In this document: positions 25,401 to 39,996 of the stretch, piece by piece
Layout: each line of letters opens with the position of its first letter
How positions within the stretch are numbered: position 1 is the first letter of the stretch
Assembly (NCBI GenBank): GCA_003952965.2
Contig: CM025850.1
Location: 14,479,150-14,543,149 of the forward strand
DNA: 64,000 nucleotides
From: Morella rubra
Taxonomy: Eukaryota > Streptophyta > Magnoliopsida > Fagales > Myricaceae
Reading direction: 5' to 3'
Notes under the pieces: model-generated
Database searches by the model: none
Seen by the model: only the letters and a program-made list of their open reading frames with translations
Told to the model about the DNA's origin: nothing
Program-made: the position numbers and the translations under genes

Positions 25401-28400
25401 AACATTTACGAGTACAGACTTGATATTCTTTGTTTCGCTTCTACAGAAGCGTCTGCTTCAGCAACAAAAGTGGTCTTGGTTATGACTCTATAAGTGATCA
25501 AAAGCTATATTATGACATGATCGGGAAGTAGGCCTAGAACATATTTCCATTATGTGCGAAGGTTTTTGCGGAGTGAGATAAACTTCGGCAGGAGTGTTCA
25601 TTCAGAATGAAGTTTATTTAATGAAGGAGCAATAAGATTGGATGTAAGGGATATTTTTGACTTGGGACATGGTATTAGGGTGGAAATGAGATGAGATAAT
25701 CGCCATATAATAAATATAGTGATTGACAAACTATGTATGAAGTTATAGTATAGTAGGTTAGCATAATTTGAAATTAGATTGAAGAAGATGAAAAACGGGC
25801 AAACTGTGTTATTTCGAACAGACCTTTGTTCTGGTTTGCTAAGGTGGTTTTGCGCAGAGTATCATGATATAGTAGTTATTCGTTAGTAGATTAGTGTGCA
25901 GAGAAAATTAGAAGAAATTAAAAAAGTTTGGCTTCGCTATCTTCACTCGGAGAAGCCGCATACGATTGGGTTGTTGGTTTTTTTTTTTGTGTGGTATCTG
26001 AAATTCAACTTTCAATTAATTGGGGAAGGTTCCCCTTACGTAACCCGGGAATGTCTAATTATCATAAGTATAACAAAACAATCAAAAAAATTATATACAC
26101 CCAGTAAAATTCTAACAGATCTCCAATGCCTGCATAATTGGAGGTATTCGCATGGATGTGTCATAGAAATATCCCATGTGTAATGCGAAGCTTCTAATAT
26201 TCTAAAATATGAAACGGGTGTATCCGGGATATCCATGATTTCGTACTCATTTTTGCTTTGTCCGACATCGATCGCAAGCCCTAGACTAGGTGTGTTGAGG
26301 TTTGGCTTTGTCAATGTAGCAGATTATGGTGCGATTTGGCAATTCTTTGTGTGTAAATCAGGCCTAGGTTTCGACTATGTTTTCGATGGGGAGTTGGAAG
26401 CTAGTCTGGATAGTCATTTTCGCGATTTATATATTTAGGGGTTACGATGATTAAAAAGGACAAAAGAGAGAGAAAAAAGACCGGGTGTGTATGGAGTATA
26501 ATAAGGATAGGGAGATCTCACACATTAGAAGTGTACCTGATGATCCCAGAAAAAACTTCAAGTAGAGTGGCTAGTTGGGGGAGGACAGCTTCCGCCCTCG
26601 TCTTAGAGTCAGTGTGGCAAATGGCATCATGGCCAGAAGTTGTATGATGTGGTATGCGAGTGTCAGCTGAAGATTTGAATGAAGGAGATAGCAGTATGCT
26701 TGGTGAGTTACGCTATATTAGGAGGATGCTTGCGAGGAAGGTTGTAGCTGTTCGCAAAGACTCTTAGGTTAGGTTGCCTGCTGATATTGGCGTATATTTT
26801 TTTTGCATGCGGCTCTCATGGATATCATTTAGAGTGAGTTCCTTGAATATCAATGCAAGTGGTTTGCTGAATGTCTGATCGTTAGTGCCTTGATTTCTGA
26901 GATAGGCTAATATGCAATAAATTGGTTTGCTGGTCGGATATTGGTTGTTCAGTCTGAGTGTTGTCCATGTCGACCATAATGTGATTCAGAGTGCTGTTTT
27001 AGGTTAATTGGTGTAAATTTAGACTTTGTTCCACGTGAGATATAGCGTGGTAGGAAGTTGAGGTGTGTCGCGCGAACAGAGGCGATGAGTAATGAGAGGT
27101 CTTTATGGGTGGTCGTGTTGATGAATAAGTTGGCGATTGAGAAGGGTGTGTTATTAGTATAGGATATAGTAACTAGGGTGGAGTTTAAGCTCGAGTGTAT
27201 TGGTATAGTGGTACTCAAGGAGTCTCTCCTGAGGTAATTTCGGTAACTTGAGTGAGGATGGTAGATTTATGGTTAAGTCTGAGAGGCATTCCATAATCTT
27301 TCTGAAGATTGTGGGCTCGCTGTTTTTGTTCTGATAAAGATGTAGAATAAATTGATTGGTTGTGGGATGAAAGGTATGTGAGTAGTGCTCACAATCGGTA
27401 ACTGGAAGGTTCGTGGGAGGAGGATGGAGGTGACGTACACACGTGTTGGTTACGCTCGAGGGATCCGATCGGTTTTAGGCAGATGGTTGGACCTTCGCTT
27501 GTGAACTGCGTAGTAAGCTGTGTGAATGATAACAATGTGCTTGGAACCATGCCGGATGGGAGCTTGGGGTTTGTTGGTGCATAATTTGTTCTGGTTCATA
27601 TAATTTGATCGTTTTAGGAGATACGCAGTGATAAAGAAAGTTTTCGACCTCGGATCCAAACCTAGAGCGGACATATGTTTACCAGGGTACATATTGGTGC
27701 ACACAAGTTGGGGTTGTGTTGTTTTTGGGTGGGAAGGTTTATGGGGTGCAGGTGTGATGTCTAATTGGCTGAGTTTATGTGAGTGAATCGTCCGGTGTCG
27801 AAGTAAACGTCTTTTCTTCTATGTTAGTGGCCTTTCCTGATTATGTTAAAATATAGGGTCTGTGTCATAAAGCATCGGTCATTTTGCTGTGAGGCTAGGA
27901 GCGATAGGTCTTTTATAGTATTGCTCAATAATGTGATAAAAGGATATGTGTGCATTGGAATACACTGTAGTATGTGCTGTCTCATATAATTGGTGGCAAA
28001 TAGCTGTAAGTGTTCGGTAGCTTTGGCTAGAACTTGACTTTGCGAGAGCAAACAATGACCAACTGTCCTCGGTGTATTCTTTCGTGAATGCGGAGATTGT
28101 TTGTCTATTTTACATAAGACCTGGACTTTGGTTGTAGACAAGGCGAGACCAAACTGATGAAAAGATAGCAGTAGCTGACTTATTGTTGTTAATGAGTAAG
28201 GTAATGATTCAGAGTTAACATCGCAAATCAGGAAAAGGTTCGCAGTTTGGTTAGTGCGGGTGGGTAGTCATGATCAGAATTTTTGTCTTGCATTATAACA
28301 ATGTAATGGCATTGTAGTGAATGCGAGTATCTTTCCGGTTTGAAAACGTGTAGAGTGTTCTGTCGTACGAGCAATTTGGGGGTTTCGTAAAGTGAAGTAA

Positions 28401-31320
28401 GATGGTAGAGGGTTAGGTTATGTTGAAAGCTGTGCCACAATTAGCTAAATGACATGATTGTGGTCACTGTTTTGTGTTTTAGTCTTTTCCGTAGACATTA
28501 GTGTAGAGGGGAGCTTCTGAGTGGAGACTGAATCCTTTGCACAAATTTTTTGCGAGTTTTCCATACACTATATAGGTTCGGTAATTAATGGGTGCGTAGA
28601 ACTAACTTGATTACCTTTAGGCGAGCTTTTTATTAGCGAGAGGTCGATTGATAGAGATCTAAGTAGCCCTGCGCGTGTTTTTGCCTGTTTCTAGTGATTT
28701 GAGTCGATATGATGGTCACAGTATAGTCAGTGTGGTCTTAGTTTTCGCGCTAAGGGTATGAAGTCTTGGTTTCGGGTTGCGTCTAAGCGAGATTAGTTGT
28801 TGATTATTCTGTTGGCTTTACTTGAGAGGGGTTCAGAAAGAAGCTTGTAGTAAGTTCGAAGGATCGATCGTTCCATGTACTCTAATTCTGGAGGGTGGTC
28901 GCGTCCCGGTTTACGAGAGCATGGATAAGAAGATATACATAGGGAGTGTGTTAATTGCATACGCTGTGTGTCAATGAGTTGTTATGGGGGTCAAGCTGAA
29001 TGAAATTGCGGTGATGCCCTCATTGAGAGGCATGATCTCACTGTGTGATTCGATAGCAAGGTGATTGTCAACTAAATGATAGGTTTCATGGTCTAGAATT
29101 TGGACCGGTTTTAAGGGTGGCTATAGGGCTCATATATTGCAGGAGATTGATATTGCTAATGATAGGGAGTGGGGGATTTATGTATAGGCGGCCAATACTT
29201 TATTTATAAGTTAAGGAGGTTCAATTAGGGGTCCTAGATTGCTTTTTCTTGTTGTCGATCTTGTGGGGTCTCGGATTACATTGGCTTTTGTAGGGCGACT
29301 ATTTTTTGTTTCATTTTTTTTGGCTTTTGGTAAGGCAGGTTGGGGGTAACTTTTATTTGATTTTTAGTGTGTTTTGTTTTTAGGCGTGTTTTTGGCAGTG
29401 TGTCTTTATCACTTTTTCGGTTTGTATGAGTGTTAACATTGTTAGGGCTGTGTTAACTTTTTCCTTGTAATGGTTTAGCCCCTTTTAAAAAATAGGAAAG
29501 CTTTTGTTTGTTGTAATATTTTGCAGACGTGGGATTGAAGGATTTATGGATGGATTTGGGTTGATTGATTGGATTATTGCTCTTTGGTGTCTTTTGAAGA
29601 ACTATCTCGAACTTATGATGATGTGTTATTTGCTCTTGTGGGCGTTTCGCAGACTGGACGTTTTCGAAGTACGGGAAATTGTCTCGTCAATGCTTGTGGG
29701 GAATTGTATCCTGTATAGGCCGGGTGGAGGTTCGCTTGTGTGTGCTCTTAAACTATGACGTTCGAGTTCTGTCCATTTTCGATATAGCTGACATCTGGGT
29801 CCTGTGGCGTTCGTCTGTGTTCTCATTATTGCTTTGGCGAGGTTTCACTATTCATTACTTATAGATTGCAACCATATTCAAGCTGCGTAGAAGACTTTTT
29901 TTTTTGATTCTGTGGGGTAGATGTAAGGTTTGGTGCTGGGAATCATACTCATTTTTAATTCTCAATTCACAAGTCCTATGTTGTGTGTTGGACTATCATG
30001 TGTTCCAAAAAAAAATTTACAGGCAGAAATAATTAGTAGGTATGGTAAAGTTATATTTGTAATTTGTGTTTGAGAAAGAATAGTTTTAACAAATCACGCA
30101 ATGTTGGCCGAATTTAGTGTCTTGGTTCGTAGTTCCATACTATATAGATATATTGAATACGATGACGCCTTTTGGGGATTGTTGGGGGTTTTGAATGCGA
30201 TCATATGAAGAACGTGGGTGGATGTGGGTCTGTTCTTGATTGAAAGGGCATTTATTGGACTGAGTCTATTACTGCATTTAGTTTTTTATCATTCTAGTAT
30301 CTGACTAGAGGTGTAGTTTATATGTCTAAATTTTTTATTGATCGCGTATAACTAGTATGCATGGCCAATTACGGGGCAATATACTCAGATTAACAGCATA
30401 AGTGGTCAATAGATATATGACCTATTATAAACCTCAGGTCTAAGAGGAATATGTTTTGAATTTGTGGGCTAGAGATACATTCTCGAACATCAAGGTCACT
30501 TCCAAGAAGGTAGGTGTCATATTTTTGATTATGCTCTGTTTCTCGAGATGTAGGGTTACTGAATCTTGTTACATTTACGGTCCACTCGTTTTCTTAAGAA
30601 TTTCAACCCCCTTTATGAGGGAAGTCCCATCATGCGGGGTTTTGGTTATAATAGAGGACACAAAGGGGCGATGTGTATGTTCTTTGTATGTATATCAATA
30701 TGTACGTGGTCGGTGTATGGTTAACAAAAATAAAGTGATACAAGGAACCGAGAGATGTCTGTATTTCCGTCTGACCTTTTGTTCATTATGATGATCCATT
30801 TGGCTCTGACTTCTGTCTACGATGTCACGCAATGATATGATTATGTATTGTAGTCTGATTTTTTTTGTCACAAATTATTACTCAATAAACAAATTATAAA
30901 ACGGTTCTGTGACATCTTAGGAATAACTATGGTAATGTATTAGATAATAGTTGTGAATTTTTGTTCAGTGGATTTGGTAGTCGTTGTCGAGTCTATGGAT
31001 TTTGCTGGCATGGTTCATCTGGTGTGATTTTTTTATTTCACTAGTAGTGTCTTAGTGTGAGTTGTTCGATAATTTGTTGCAGTTTTTTTTGTGTGCGGAT
31101 TTGTTTTAACTCTGAGATGGGCAGATTGATCTGAGGATTCTTGTTTGTCAATCTGAATCAGAATGTGAAGTGATTCTGAGGTTGATGGTAACTCGTACGT
31201 TTACATTATACTCAAGAGTGTCAGTGTGAGGCGAAAAGGATTGGAGGAGCTTAAAAAAATCATTAGTCAGACGTACTGTTCCATAGACATAAGAAATAGT
31301 GTTGATTAAGCTAGATGCCT
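19437..31320. other. ~11.9-kb strand-skewed (G over C) tract, no gene recognised
   Basis: Counting five 60-base lines by hand (starting 20161, 22921, 24001, 27901, 30301) gives 92 G and 36 C on the plus strand, with T also abundant. The flanks do not show this bias. No open frame exceeds about 115 codons, no splice-supported gene is visible, and I find no LTR, terminal inverted repeat, poly(A) end or tandem array. CpG dinucleotides are frequent, unlike old methylated plant repeats. It begins directly after the 1000-N gap and fades out near 31320, where ordinary copia LTR sequence follows. Options are a real but unfamiliar element, organelle or foreign DNA, or a poorly polished contig end. Confidence 0.6.
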
Positions 31321-31369
31321 ATATGAGTCGATGTTACATTGGCTGCGGAAGCCAAGCTCAAAAGGTCAA

Positions 31370-32230
31370 AGTCAAACTTTAAAACCGATAAAAGTCTAAA
31401 TCAAGATTGGTGTCGACTACACAGAAAAATGAGTCCACTATTGCTCATCAACGAGAACGAGGAATTTTGAATTTGTTTGGGAGGAGTTGAATACACTACT
31501 ACAAAGTGTTGACTAGCATAAGCAGAATAACTTTCTGATAGTTCATCATTTAAAATTTAAAACAGCTAACTGCACATTTAATGAACCCCAACGGCTAGAA
31601 AAAGTTGTTGGCCTATAAAAGGAACGAGAGAGAGAGAATGTTGAATAGACTTGCGCATTATGTTTAAAATCTTTCTCCCAAAGCTAAGTTTTTTCCCTCT
31701 CACGTTGAAGATCATTGTTTTTAGGCTGGTGTGACCTTTTGAAGTAAAATCTTTTTCACCAGTGTACTTGATTGGCATATTCAGCTATTGTAAAGCCATT
31801 TATTATGAGCTTTCGCTCTCTATTCTTTATGAGGGTTCTCAAGTACCATATATGTTAAGATTTGTGAGTCTTGGGAAAAACACTTTTAACTAATAGTGAT
31901 CTTAGAGGAAACTTTGACAAGGATAACCTTGGTTTACATTGTGAGTGTTGCTTCTGTTAAAAGTACTTAAGTTATGAGTGTAGAGCCCGCAAAAACACTA
32001 AAGTTATAAGTGTTGAGCTTGCAAAAACACTTGTAAAGTTTTCTAGCACCCGTAAGCTAGAGTCTATTATTTTCAGACAATGGAAAATCCAATTGAGGAT
32101 CCATGGTGGTGGATGTAGGCTTGAGTTCAGGCAGAACCACTTAAAAATTTCAGTGTTATATCTCTCAACCTTACTCTCTATTCACTTGAGCTATTATTTA
32201 TGTTAAAGTTGTTTTTAAAACCAAAACTTT
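31370..32230 (+). mobile_element. Copia-family LTR (copy C), partial
   Basis: Shares with copy B the order TATA box (CCTATAAAAGG, 31613), leader, GTTGAGCTTGCAAAAACACTTG-like region and the closing block with AACCACTTAAAAATTTCAGTG (about 32130). One GGTGTCGAC motif remains upstream near 31409. A 33-36-bp tandem duplication of the GTGTAGAGCCCGCAAAAACA block sits at about 31970-32035. The LTR start is not preserved. Confidence 0.6.
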
Positions 32231-32449
32231 GTTTCTATGGTGTGAAGAGATCAAAGTTTCATCTTTCGTTCATCTCTTTTTGACCTCACAACTTTTAAAT
32301 CAAACTTAGGGTCTATTTGTTTCCCTATAAAACACTTTTCTTTTTCTGTAATTTTGTGCCAAGGGGTCTTCTCTCTTATCTTGGCATCAGGCTCCTCAGA
32401 TCAGCTTTTTGTCCTCTGCCTTCTCTTTTTGTTGGTCTCTGGGTTTGAT

Positions 32450-33141
32450 ATGTCTGACATTATGGACGATATTGATCTTATTATTCGTACAATGGAAGAA
32501 ATGTCTTGGGAATCTCTTCCCCGATGCATCTTGTTGGATTTGGACCTTGCCCACCACACTTCTAGTACAGTTCTTATTGGCAAGATCTTTGGTCTTAGAC
32601 CACCTGGTAAGGCTGTTATCATGGAGACTATTCTTGCTGTTTGGAAATTTGTTGTGAATCTGAAGATTGAAGCCACAGAAGACTCCACCTACATATTTCA
32701 GTTCTCTTGCAGCCAGGAGAAGGACCTGGCTATTCATCTGTCCCCATGGAATTTCAAGGGCCACCTACTGATTTTACGACATTGGGCGCTGGAAATGACC
32801 TTGAATGAAGTGGACCTTTTCCTGGCAACTTTCTGGATCCAACTCCATGGACTTCCTATGGCAGGGATGAACAAGAAAAATATTACTGACATTGGGGCCT
32901 CCGTTGGCACTCTTGTAGAGATGGAAGCTCTCCTGGATATTTTTTGCAAAGGTTTTTTCGCATCAAGGTTAGTTTCAATAATCCTTTGAAGGATGGTTTT
33001 TTTCTCCCTCGCCCACATTTGTCTGCTGCTTTCATTCGATTTCGCAATGAAAAGCTTGTTGACTTCTGCTATCAATGTGGATGCCTGGGACATTCTGTCA
33101 TTATGTGTCCGTATGAAGCTGAGGTTATTCCTACCACGTAA
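32450..33141 (+). pseudogene. LINE 1 ORF1: DUF4283 plus CCHC zinc knuckle, frameshifted
   Basis: Nucleic-acid-binding ORF1 protein of a plant L1 LINE. The start MSDIMDDIDLIIRTMEEM (ATG at 32450) leads a DUF4283-like domain with WNFKGHLLILRHW and FWIQLHGLP. A frameshift near 32943 moves the reading to the frame that encodes GFFRIKVSF, then a zinc knuckle CYQCGCLGHSVIMC (C-x2-C-x4-H-x4-C) just before the stop at 33141. Further ORF1 C-terminal sequence, rich in Ser and Pro, continues with stops across 33142-33681, 34525-34728 and 36036-36225. These flanks join in frame when the two hAT elements and one TSD copy each are taken out. Confidence 0.85.
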
Positions 33142-33681
33142 TTTGGACCATGGTTACGTGCAAGTGATTGGGATAATTCTGGTTCGGCGGGGGTGGTTCC
33201 TGCAAACCAGCTTCAAAACTTTTCACAGTCACGATCAACAGCATCTGGCAGTCATTTTTCAGTGCCTCTAGGGTTCAGTCCGTTTGCTAGCTCTTCTGAC
33301 AAGCGTTGACCTTTGGTTTCAGCTAGCCCGTCCAGTGTTAATCTGGACCCTTCAATATCAAGTTCCCACTGCACCCGTTAGATGCAAATCCAGCTAGTCA
33401 AGCGAATCTGGTTGATTCATTACCTTTTGGGGAAGTTGGCAACTGACAACAATTATTCCTTCCCACTTCACTGACAGATAGCCTAGGATCTACTATTCAG
33501 AGGCACTTTCAATCATTCTTGGTTATTTCTAACGAGAACGGTACTTTGACTAGTCCTCGGGGGTGGACTCTTCTGTGGGCTATACCTCAGACGTTGCTCT
33601 TGTTACTTCTTTGCCTATTTTTGAACACGCCACCAATTGGAATGCAGTTAAAAGTAGCCTTTTCCCTACTTTTCTTGTAAT

Positions 33682-34516
<835 letters not shown>

Positions 34517-34728
34517 CTTGTAATGATGAATATTTTTCACCATTCGTCGCATATACCCCTCCCCACCCCCACTATAAATCCTTACATTGCTCTCAAGTCC
34601 TCCTCACCTCATATTTCCTCTACTATGGATTTCTCAGAATCTTCACCAGTTTCTTCTCCTCTCTCAATGCTTGAGGAACAACTTACTCCCCTATCCTCCT
34701 TTATCTCGGACATCTCTAAAGTAACAAC

Positions 34729-35553
34729 CAGTGGTGGAGTCAGGAATTAAAATCCAGGGGGTCGAACTTTAAAGGCGAAATGATAAGAAATTTTTCCTTC
34801 GTAATGCAAAAAATTGTCTCAGAGTTACATTATCAAAAATTAAAGACTAAAACATTAAAATATTAGAATACATGTACCGTACTATGTACTGCGACTGAGA
34901 GATGACAATTGCATCCTACGATTTTTGCATCTTCTGAAAATGTGCAAAAATTCATATCCACTACAAAGAATAAGTTATTTTTGGGAAGAAATGCCGCTAC
35001 TGCTAAAAATTTCTCTGCCAGCACTTTAATTTTTTTCTTTGGAAAAGTTTTAAGTGGCATTACTATGCACAAAATCTATTGTGCATTTTGACTAACAACG
35101 GGGGGAAGTGCAGACTAGATCTACCAATAAAGTGCCATAATACATAAAATTTGGAGCTACTTTGTTCGTCCAGAACCAAAATTTTATTTTCAAGTGTTGA
35201 CAACTAAAATGTGGTCCTATTTAACCACCGAAATATCACATCAGACTGCTAGAAAAGCAGCGAAGAGGTGGCTTTACACAGAGAGAGATCCGGAAAATTT
35301 GTGGTGGCACTTACAAATTAAGAAAAAAGAAGCACATTGAAAGGCATAAGCAAAGCAATCTTAATTTTCCTAGAACTTCTATTGTAGACGAGAACTTCCT
35401 GTTTGGATATAGGTACAGAGGTTTCAAAGTTCAAACATAAGCAAATCCAACAAGCTCAATCATGTAGCAGCCTTTTAACGAGAAGTCACAAATCACAATT
35501 TCACAAATCCAATTCCCAAATCTCACAATTTTATTAAAAGTTTACTCTGCGTG

Positions 35554-35588
<35 letters not shown>

Positions 35589-36027
35589 TAGGTGGTGGTG
35601 GGGCAACGGCCAATGACCAATGGGGCGACAGCGGCAGCTGGGTCACGGGTGAGAAGTGAGAAACTGTGAGAAAGAGCCGAGAGGCAGAGAGATCGAACAA
35701 GAAGGGAGGGGAAGCAGATTTTCAAAACAGAGGTGAAACGCACCGTTTCACCCCTGTTTTAAATTTATTTTTTTTAAGCTGAGGGGGAAACAACGCCGTT
35801 TCACCCTCTGCTTATAAATAAAAAATAAAAAAAGGCTAGGCCTGATAGGGATCAGGCTCAGACCGAAAGATTAAAATAGGACTAGGCTCCAGTTGCCCTA
35901 GGCCTAATGGGGATCGGGCTAGGCCAACTTATGAAAAAAAAAAAAAAAAAATTAAAACATCTAAATTTTTTTGGGCGGAGCAATGGGTGGCGGCGGCCTT
36001 GGTTTGCCACCCTTGCATCCGCCACCG
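34729..36027. mobile_element. Deletion-derivative hAT (TTF-type family), perfect 8-bp TSD
   Basis: 1299 bp starting CAGTGGTGGAGTCAGGAATT and ending CTTGCATCCGCCACCG. Identical direct repeats GTAACAAC flank it (34721-34728 and 36028-36035). Its first ~150 bp and its last ~250 bp match the two ends of the larger element at 40877-45212, including ATGATAAGAAATTTTT, a GTTTCACCC block and GGGCGGAGCAATGG. The transposase region of the larger copy is absent here. It contains a GA microsatellite (about 35555-35585). Confidence 0.88.
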
Positions 36028-36785
36028 GTAACAACCACCCCTCCAAATAGCCCAACAAGTCCGGATTTGGAAGCTCATGAGTTTGCCTTGGCATGTCTGG
36101 AACCTTTAAACCACGAGACCTCCTTCTCCCCGCCTATAACTCGATACTTCCTTGACTCTCTGGCAATCTTGGAAGAGGTTCTAACAGATTTTCCACCACC
36201 CTCCGTCGAGGCCTCCTTGACCCGTTGATGTCGTTGCCTTTGGAGAAGCCATACTCCTCAGTTTCTGAGTGTAGTGCTGGTGCTGGTAGTATTGCGCCTC
36301 TTGTGGGGGCTATGGTGGTGCCCACGGGTTTAGCCTAGGCTCTACCTGCTTCGTTGCTGGTTTCCCCTGCTTCTGTTGCTCTTGCGGCTCATGGGCAGAT
36401 GGTTGACAAAGGCAAACGAATGGCAACGGAGACGAGCATGGTGTTGGTATTAGCTGGAAAAACAACAATTCTGGACGTTTTGGCTGAGCACCCTCCTCTG
36501 GTACCTACACTCCCATGGCTCAATATGACAATATGGGTCTAGGTATTAATGGGAGTTTTTTGGGATATCAGGCGCATCCCCGCGTTGATAGACATGGAGG
36601 TGCCACTATGCAAAAATCTAAACCTCTGACGGCTTTTTTTCTGACTCCACATGCAACACCTGGACATATGGATTTCTCTTCTTAGTTGTCCCCCATCAAG
36701 GACACTGACATGGAAGGGGAACCATTTGCTGCTCTGTTGGATTCACTGGTTGAAGAGGCTGGCCTTGACAAGCCTCCCATGCTTC

Positions 36786-36997
36786 CATGATTCTACTACC
36801 GTGGAACTACCACAGTCTTGGCCAGGCTTCGGTTGGTAGAGCACTTAAGGCCTTAATCGATGAATATAATTCCGATTGTATATATCTGATGGAGACTAAG
36901 ATTAAGGAGAGTCAAACTACTAATATTGCGAAAAAGTTTGGCTTGATCTTTTTGTTGTTGTACCACCTATAGTGAGTAGAGGTGGTTTGTTGTTTTT
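36786..36997 (+). pseudogene. LINE 1 ORF2, N-terminal endonuclease part
   Basis: Encodes LLPWNYHSLGQ, then RALKALIDEYNSD and LMETKIKES. This is the start of the AP-type endonuclease of plant L1 ORF2, where the usual form is LSWNCRGLG and a glutamate in ETK is a metal ligand. The frame continues to a SRGGLLFF-like block and is then cut by the Mutator-like element at 36998. The first strand-nicking step of LINE insertion would be this domain's job; here it is inactive. Confidence 0.8.
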
Positions 36998-39986
36998 GGG
37001 TTTGGTTATTGTGGGAAGGCTTATTATGTGAGTGTGTATGAGTGGATGGTTGAGATTAAAAGATAGGTATCTGATGGCTGAAAAAAGGCCACGTCATTTA
37101 GTGAAAAAACCCAAATCGAACCCGACTATATTTACCCATTACCGACCCATTTTTAAAAGACCTAACTCATTTATTCTCTCTCTCTCTCTACTTCGACGTT
37201 CTCTCTCTCTGTCTCTCTCAGGTATTTGGGTCTTTTGCGATATTTTACTTTTTGTCCATGGTTCTGTGAAATTTTCTGACAATAGTCTATGGATAAGTTT
37301 CAAAGATTATTCGGTAGAGTAGTTTTGATTGTTTTTTATTTCCTCTGTAACGGTGTTTGCCCCTGCAATTTAGCCATGATTGGAGAAGCAATATTGGCAT
37401 CAAGAGAAACCAGATGCTGCACGGCTCTATCAAAGACCAGAAGTCTTTTGCCGCTTTTCCCATAACTTGTGCGACTTCTTCTCTATTTTAGGTAGTCCAG
37501 GTTGGTTTACTGATGAGTCTGTCGATTAACATGTTGAGTGGTGAGCACTATCACTCTTGTTTTCCTTTATTGCACGTCATTTTATCAGCTACAGCCCGAT
37601 CTTCAAAACAGGTTAGATTTGTGATGTTGGTTTTTCTGTTTTGGCCAGCAACCCAATGCAGAGATATGCTGGAAACAAAACACTGGGGAGTTGCAACAAT
37701 TTAAGATTACCATAATGACATTAGTCCCATGAGCTTTTCAGGCATTACTGGCAAGTGGCAAATCACAACACTGGCTTCAGAACGAAGTTAAATCTGATCG
37801 GGAACCAGATGTGACAATCCTGTACTTATATTCCCAGTTCCAGTTGGTTCGAAATAAACCTACATGCTGGGTTTAGAATTGAAAGGGGGCAAATTGGACG
37901 AAGGGGGTTTTGAGATATGCACATGCGTGGACTATCTGTTGCCTAATGCTGGCTGAGCCCTGGATCTTGTTTACCCATAAAGCAAAACACAACAATGTAT
38001 TGATTGCCAAATAATGGGGCCACTCAACTGAGGTCACTTGGCATTTACAAAGGAGTTCTACAGAGCGTTACAAATCATTGCCTACAGTAACCAGGCAGGT
38101 AGGAGTTTTTCCCTGATGATGCTCCAAGCAACACTGGATTCAATTAAACATGTATCACGGTGGATTTGAAACATGTGTAAAATCCACTGACATGGTAGAA
38201 ATTCCCAGTTGAGCAAGGTGATCTCAGTCTTCGAAACTCGTAAAAAGCATTGACAATCAAAAGCCAGAAAAACCAATTAGTTCTAAATACCAAAAGATGT
38301 ATTTCTAAAATCAGCAAGATTATTGCATCTGTCCCTCGGTGCTTTGCTCCCCAACATGAACCCATAAACAGAGCTTTATGACTTCTAGTTGCCACTTTTG
38401 AAACAACAGGAGTTCTCCAGGCTTGCAAACATAGCTCCTGTTGCCCAAGGGATAGATAAGAAACCATATGAAGTGAGATAATATAAAATCCAGAAAATGT
38501 AACATAAGCATGCCTCCTCGGATAAAGTTTCTCGTCTCAAATGAAAGAGGGATACTTTAACAACCAACAAAAATGCCCAAAGAAGCAATTTCACATGAAT
38601 TTCACTCTGTTAAGAGCCTAACTACCGACACTTACAAATACCATATAACATTAATTACATGAAGGTTTTTGGGGTTATCAATTAACCAAAGGGCCGTCTC
38701 AGTTGTACATTTCTGGAAATATAAGACAACTACACCATAAAAATTGCTTACAAAAGGATAAGAACTACACCATAGCAACTGTTTGCAAAATAACACAAAC
38801 CATAGAAATGGTTCCTCACTGGGAATATTAAGCAAAACTGTACCACAAAAATTGCTTATCAAAAGAAACAACATCCCCTCACAAAGAGAGACTTCAAAAA
38901 CGTAAAGCAAAATGTTTTTTTTCCCTACATGTCAGGAGAAAGAAAAAAATGCAATTGTAGTCTAAAATGAGCATAACAAATAATTTTTCTTTAATGTGGA
39001 TGATCCCAAACCGATCGCTGAACTTTTTCGATATCATGTAATGTACATTGTAGTGCAGAACAGATGGCAACTGACATCCTCCATTGTCACATAGCTATGG
39101 TTCTACCGGCAAACTTCTCCTTGAAATATAGACTACCTCTACTTTTGGCTCATATGCAAAAGAGAGAATTTAACTGCCAATAACTTTTCACAAGAAACCA
39201 ACCAAAACTTGATCTCAGAAGGTTTGACAAGATGAACAGCCTTTCTGACTTTTCTTTCGTGTCATTACAATCCAACATAGCAAACTACACAAAGTTGCCA
39301 TTCAATATGGCAGACAACACGAACTTATCTGTACTATGTAAAAAATCTTTCGCAGTAACTGAAGCACCTAAGCTATTTCTAGTTCAATTTAATTGCAACC
39401 TGTATTCTGATAGGGAAGAATGATTCACAATTTGTTTTATCCCAACCTCATCGAAGCAAAATGTGGGAGGGATCTCTTATATCAGCTATCCAAAGCGGGG
39501 AAATAGTAAACTAGTTGCTGACAAATGAACTTAACGACGAGAAAATCCAAATTAGTAGTCTCAAATGACAGATTTCTTTCGAGATGAAGTCATGGAGGTG
39601 AATTGTATTGCATATTTCCAATGAATAATAGGCTATTCTCCAATTAAAAGCCATAGCCAAATTTCTTTATAACTAGTTGTAACCAAATTCAACGGGCACA
39701 AACAAAAAAATACACCTAAAAATTAACAGAGAAGAAAACAATGTTTGACCTTGGAGGATCATCTGAGCTTCTCCTTCCCACTGCTCTAGAGAGAGAGAGC
39801 GTCGAAGTAGAGAGAGACGGAGAAGAAAAAAGGGGTCGGTAATGGGTAATATGGGTCAGGGTTCGATTTTGGGTTTTTTCATTAAATGGCGTGGCCTATT
39901 TTTCAGCCATCAGATGCCTATCTTTTAATCTCAACCGTCCACTCATTCGCACTCACAAAATAAGCCTTCGCACAATAACCGAATCC
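36998..39986. mobile_element. Non-autonomous Mutator-like element with ~130-bp TIRs and 10-bp TSD
   Basis: 2989 bp. The left terminus GGGTTTGGTTATTGTGGGAA and the reverse complement of the right, GGATTCGGTTATTGTGCGAA, continue as good inverted copies for about 130 bp, including GAGTGGATGGTTGAGATTAA and the CCCAAATCGAACCC region. Target-site copies TGTTGTTTTT lie at 36988-36997 and 39987-39996. Long inverted repeats with a 9-11-bp duplication are the Mutator pattern. No MURA-type transposase is seen; the interior has only short frames and could include captured host sequence. The removed site restores the LINE endonuclease coding context. Confidence 0.87.
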
Positions 39987-39996
39987 TGTTGTTTTT

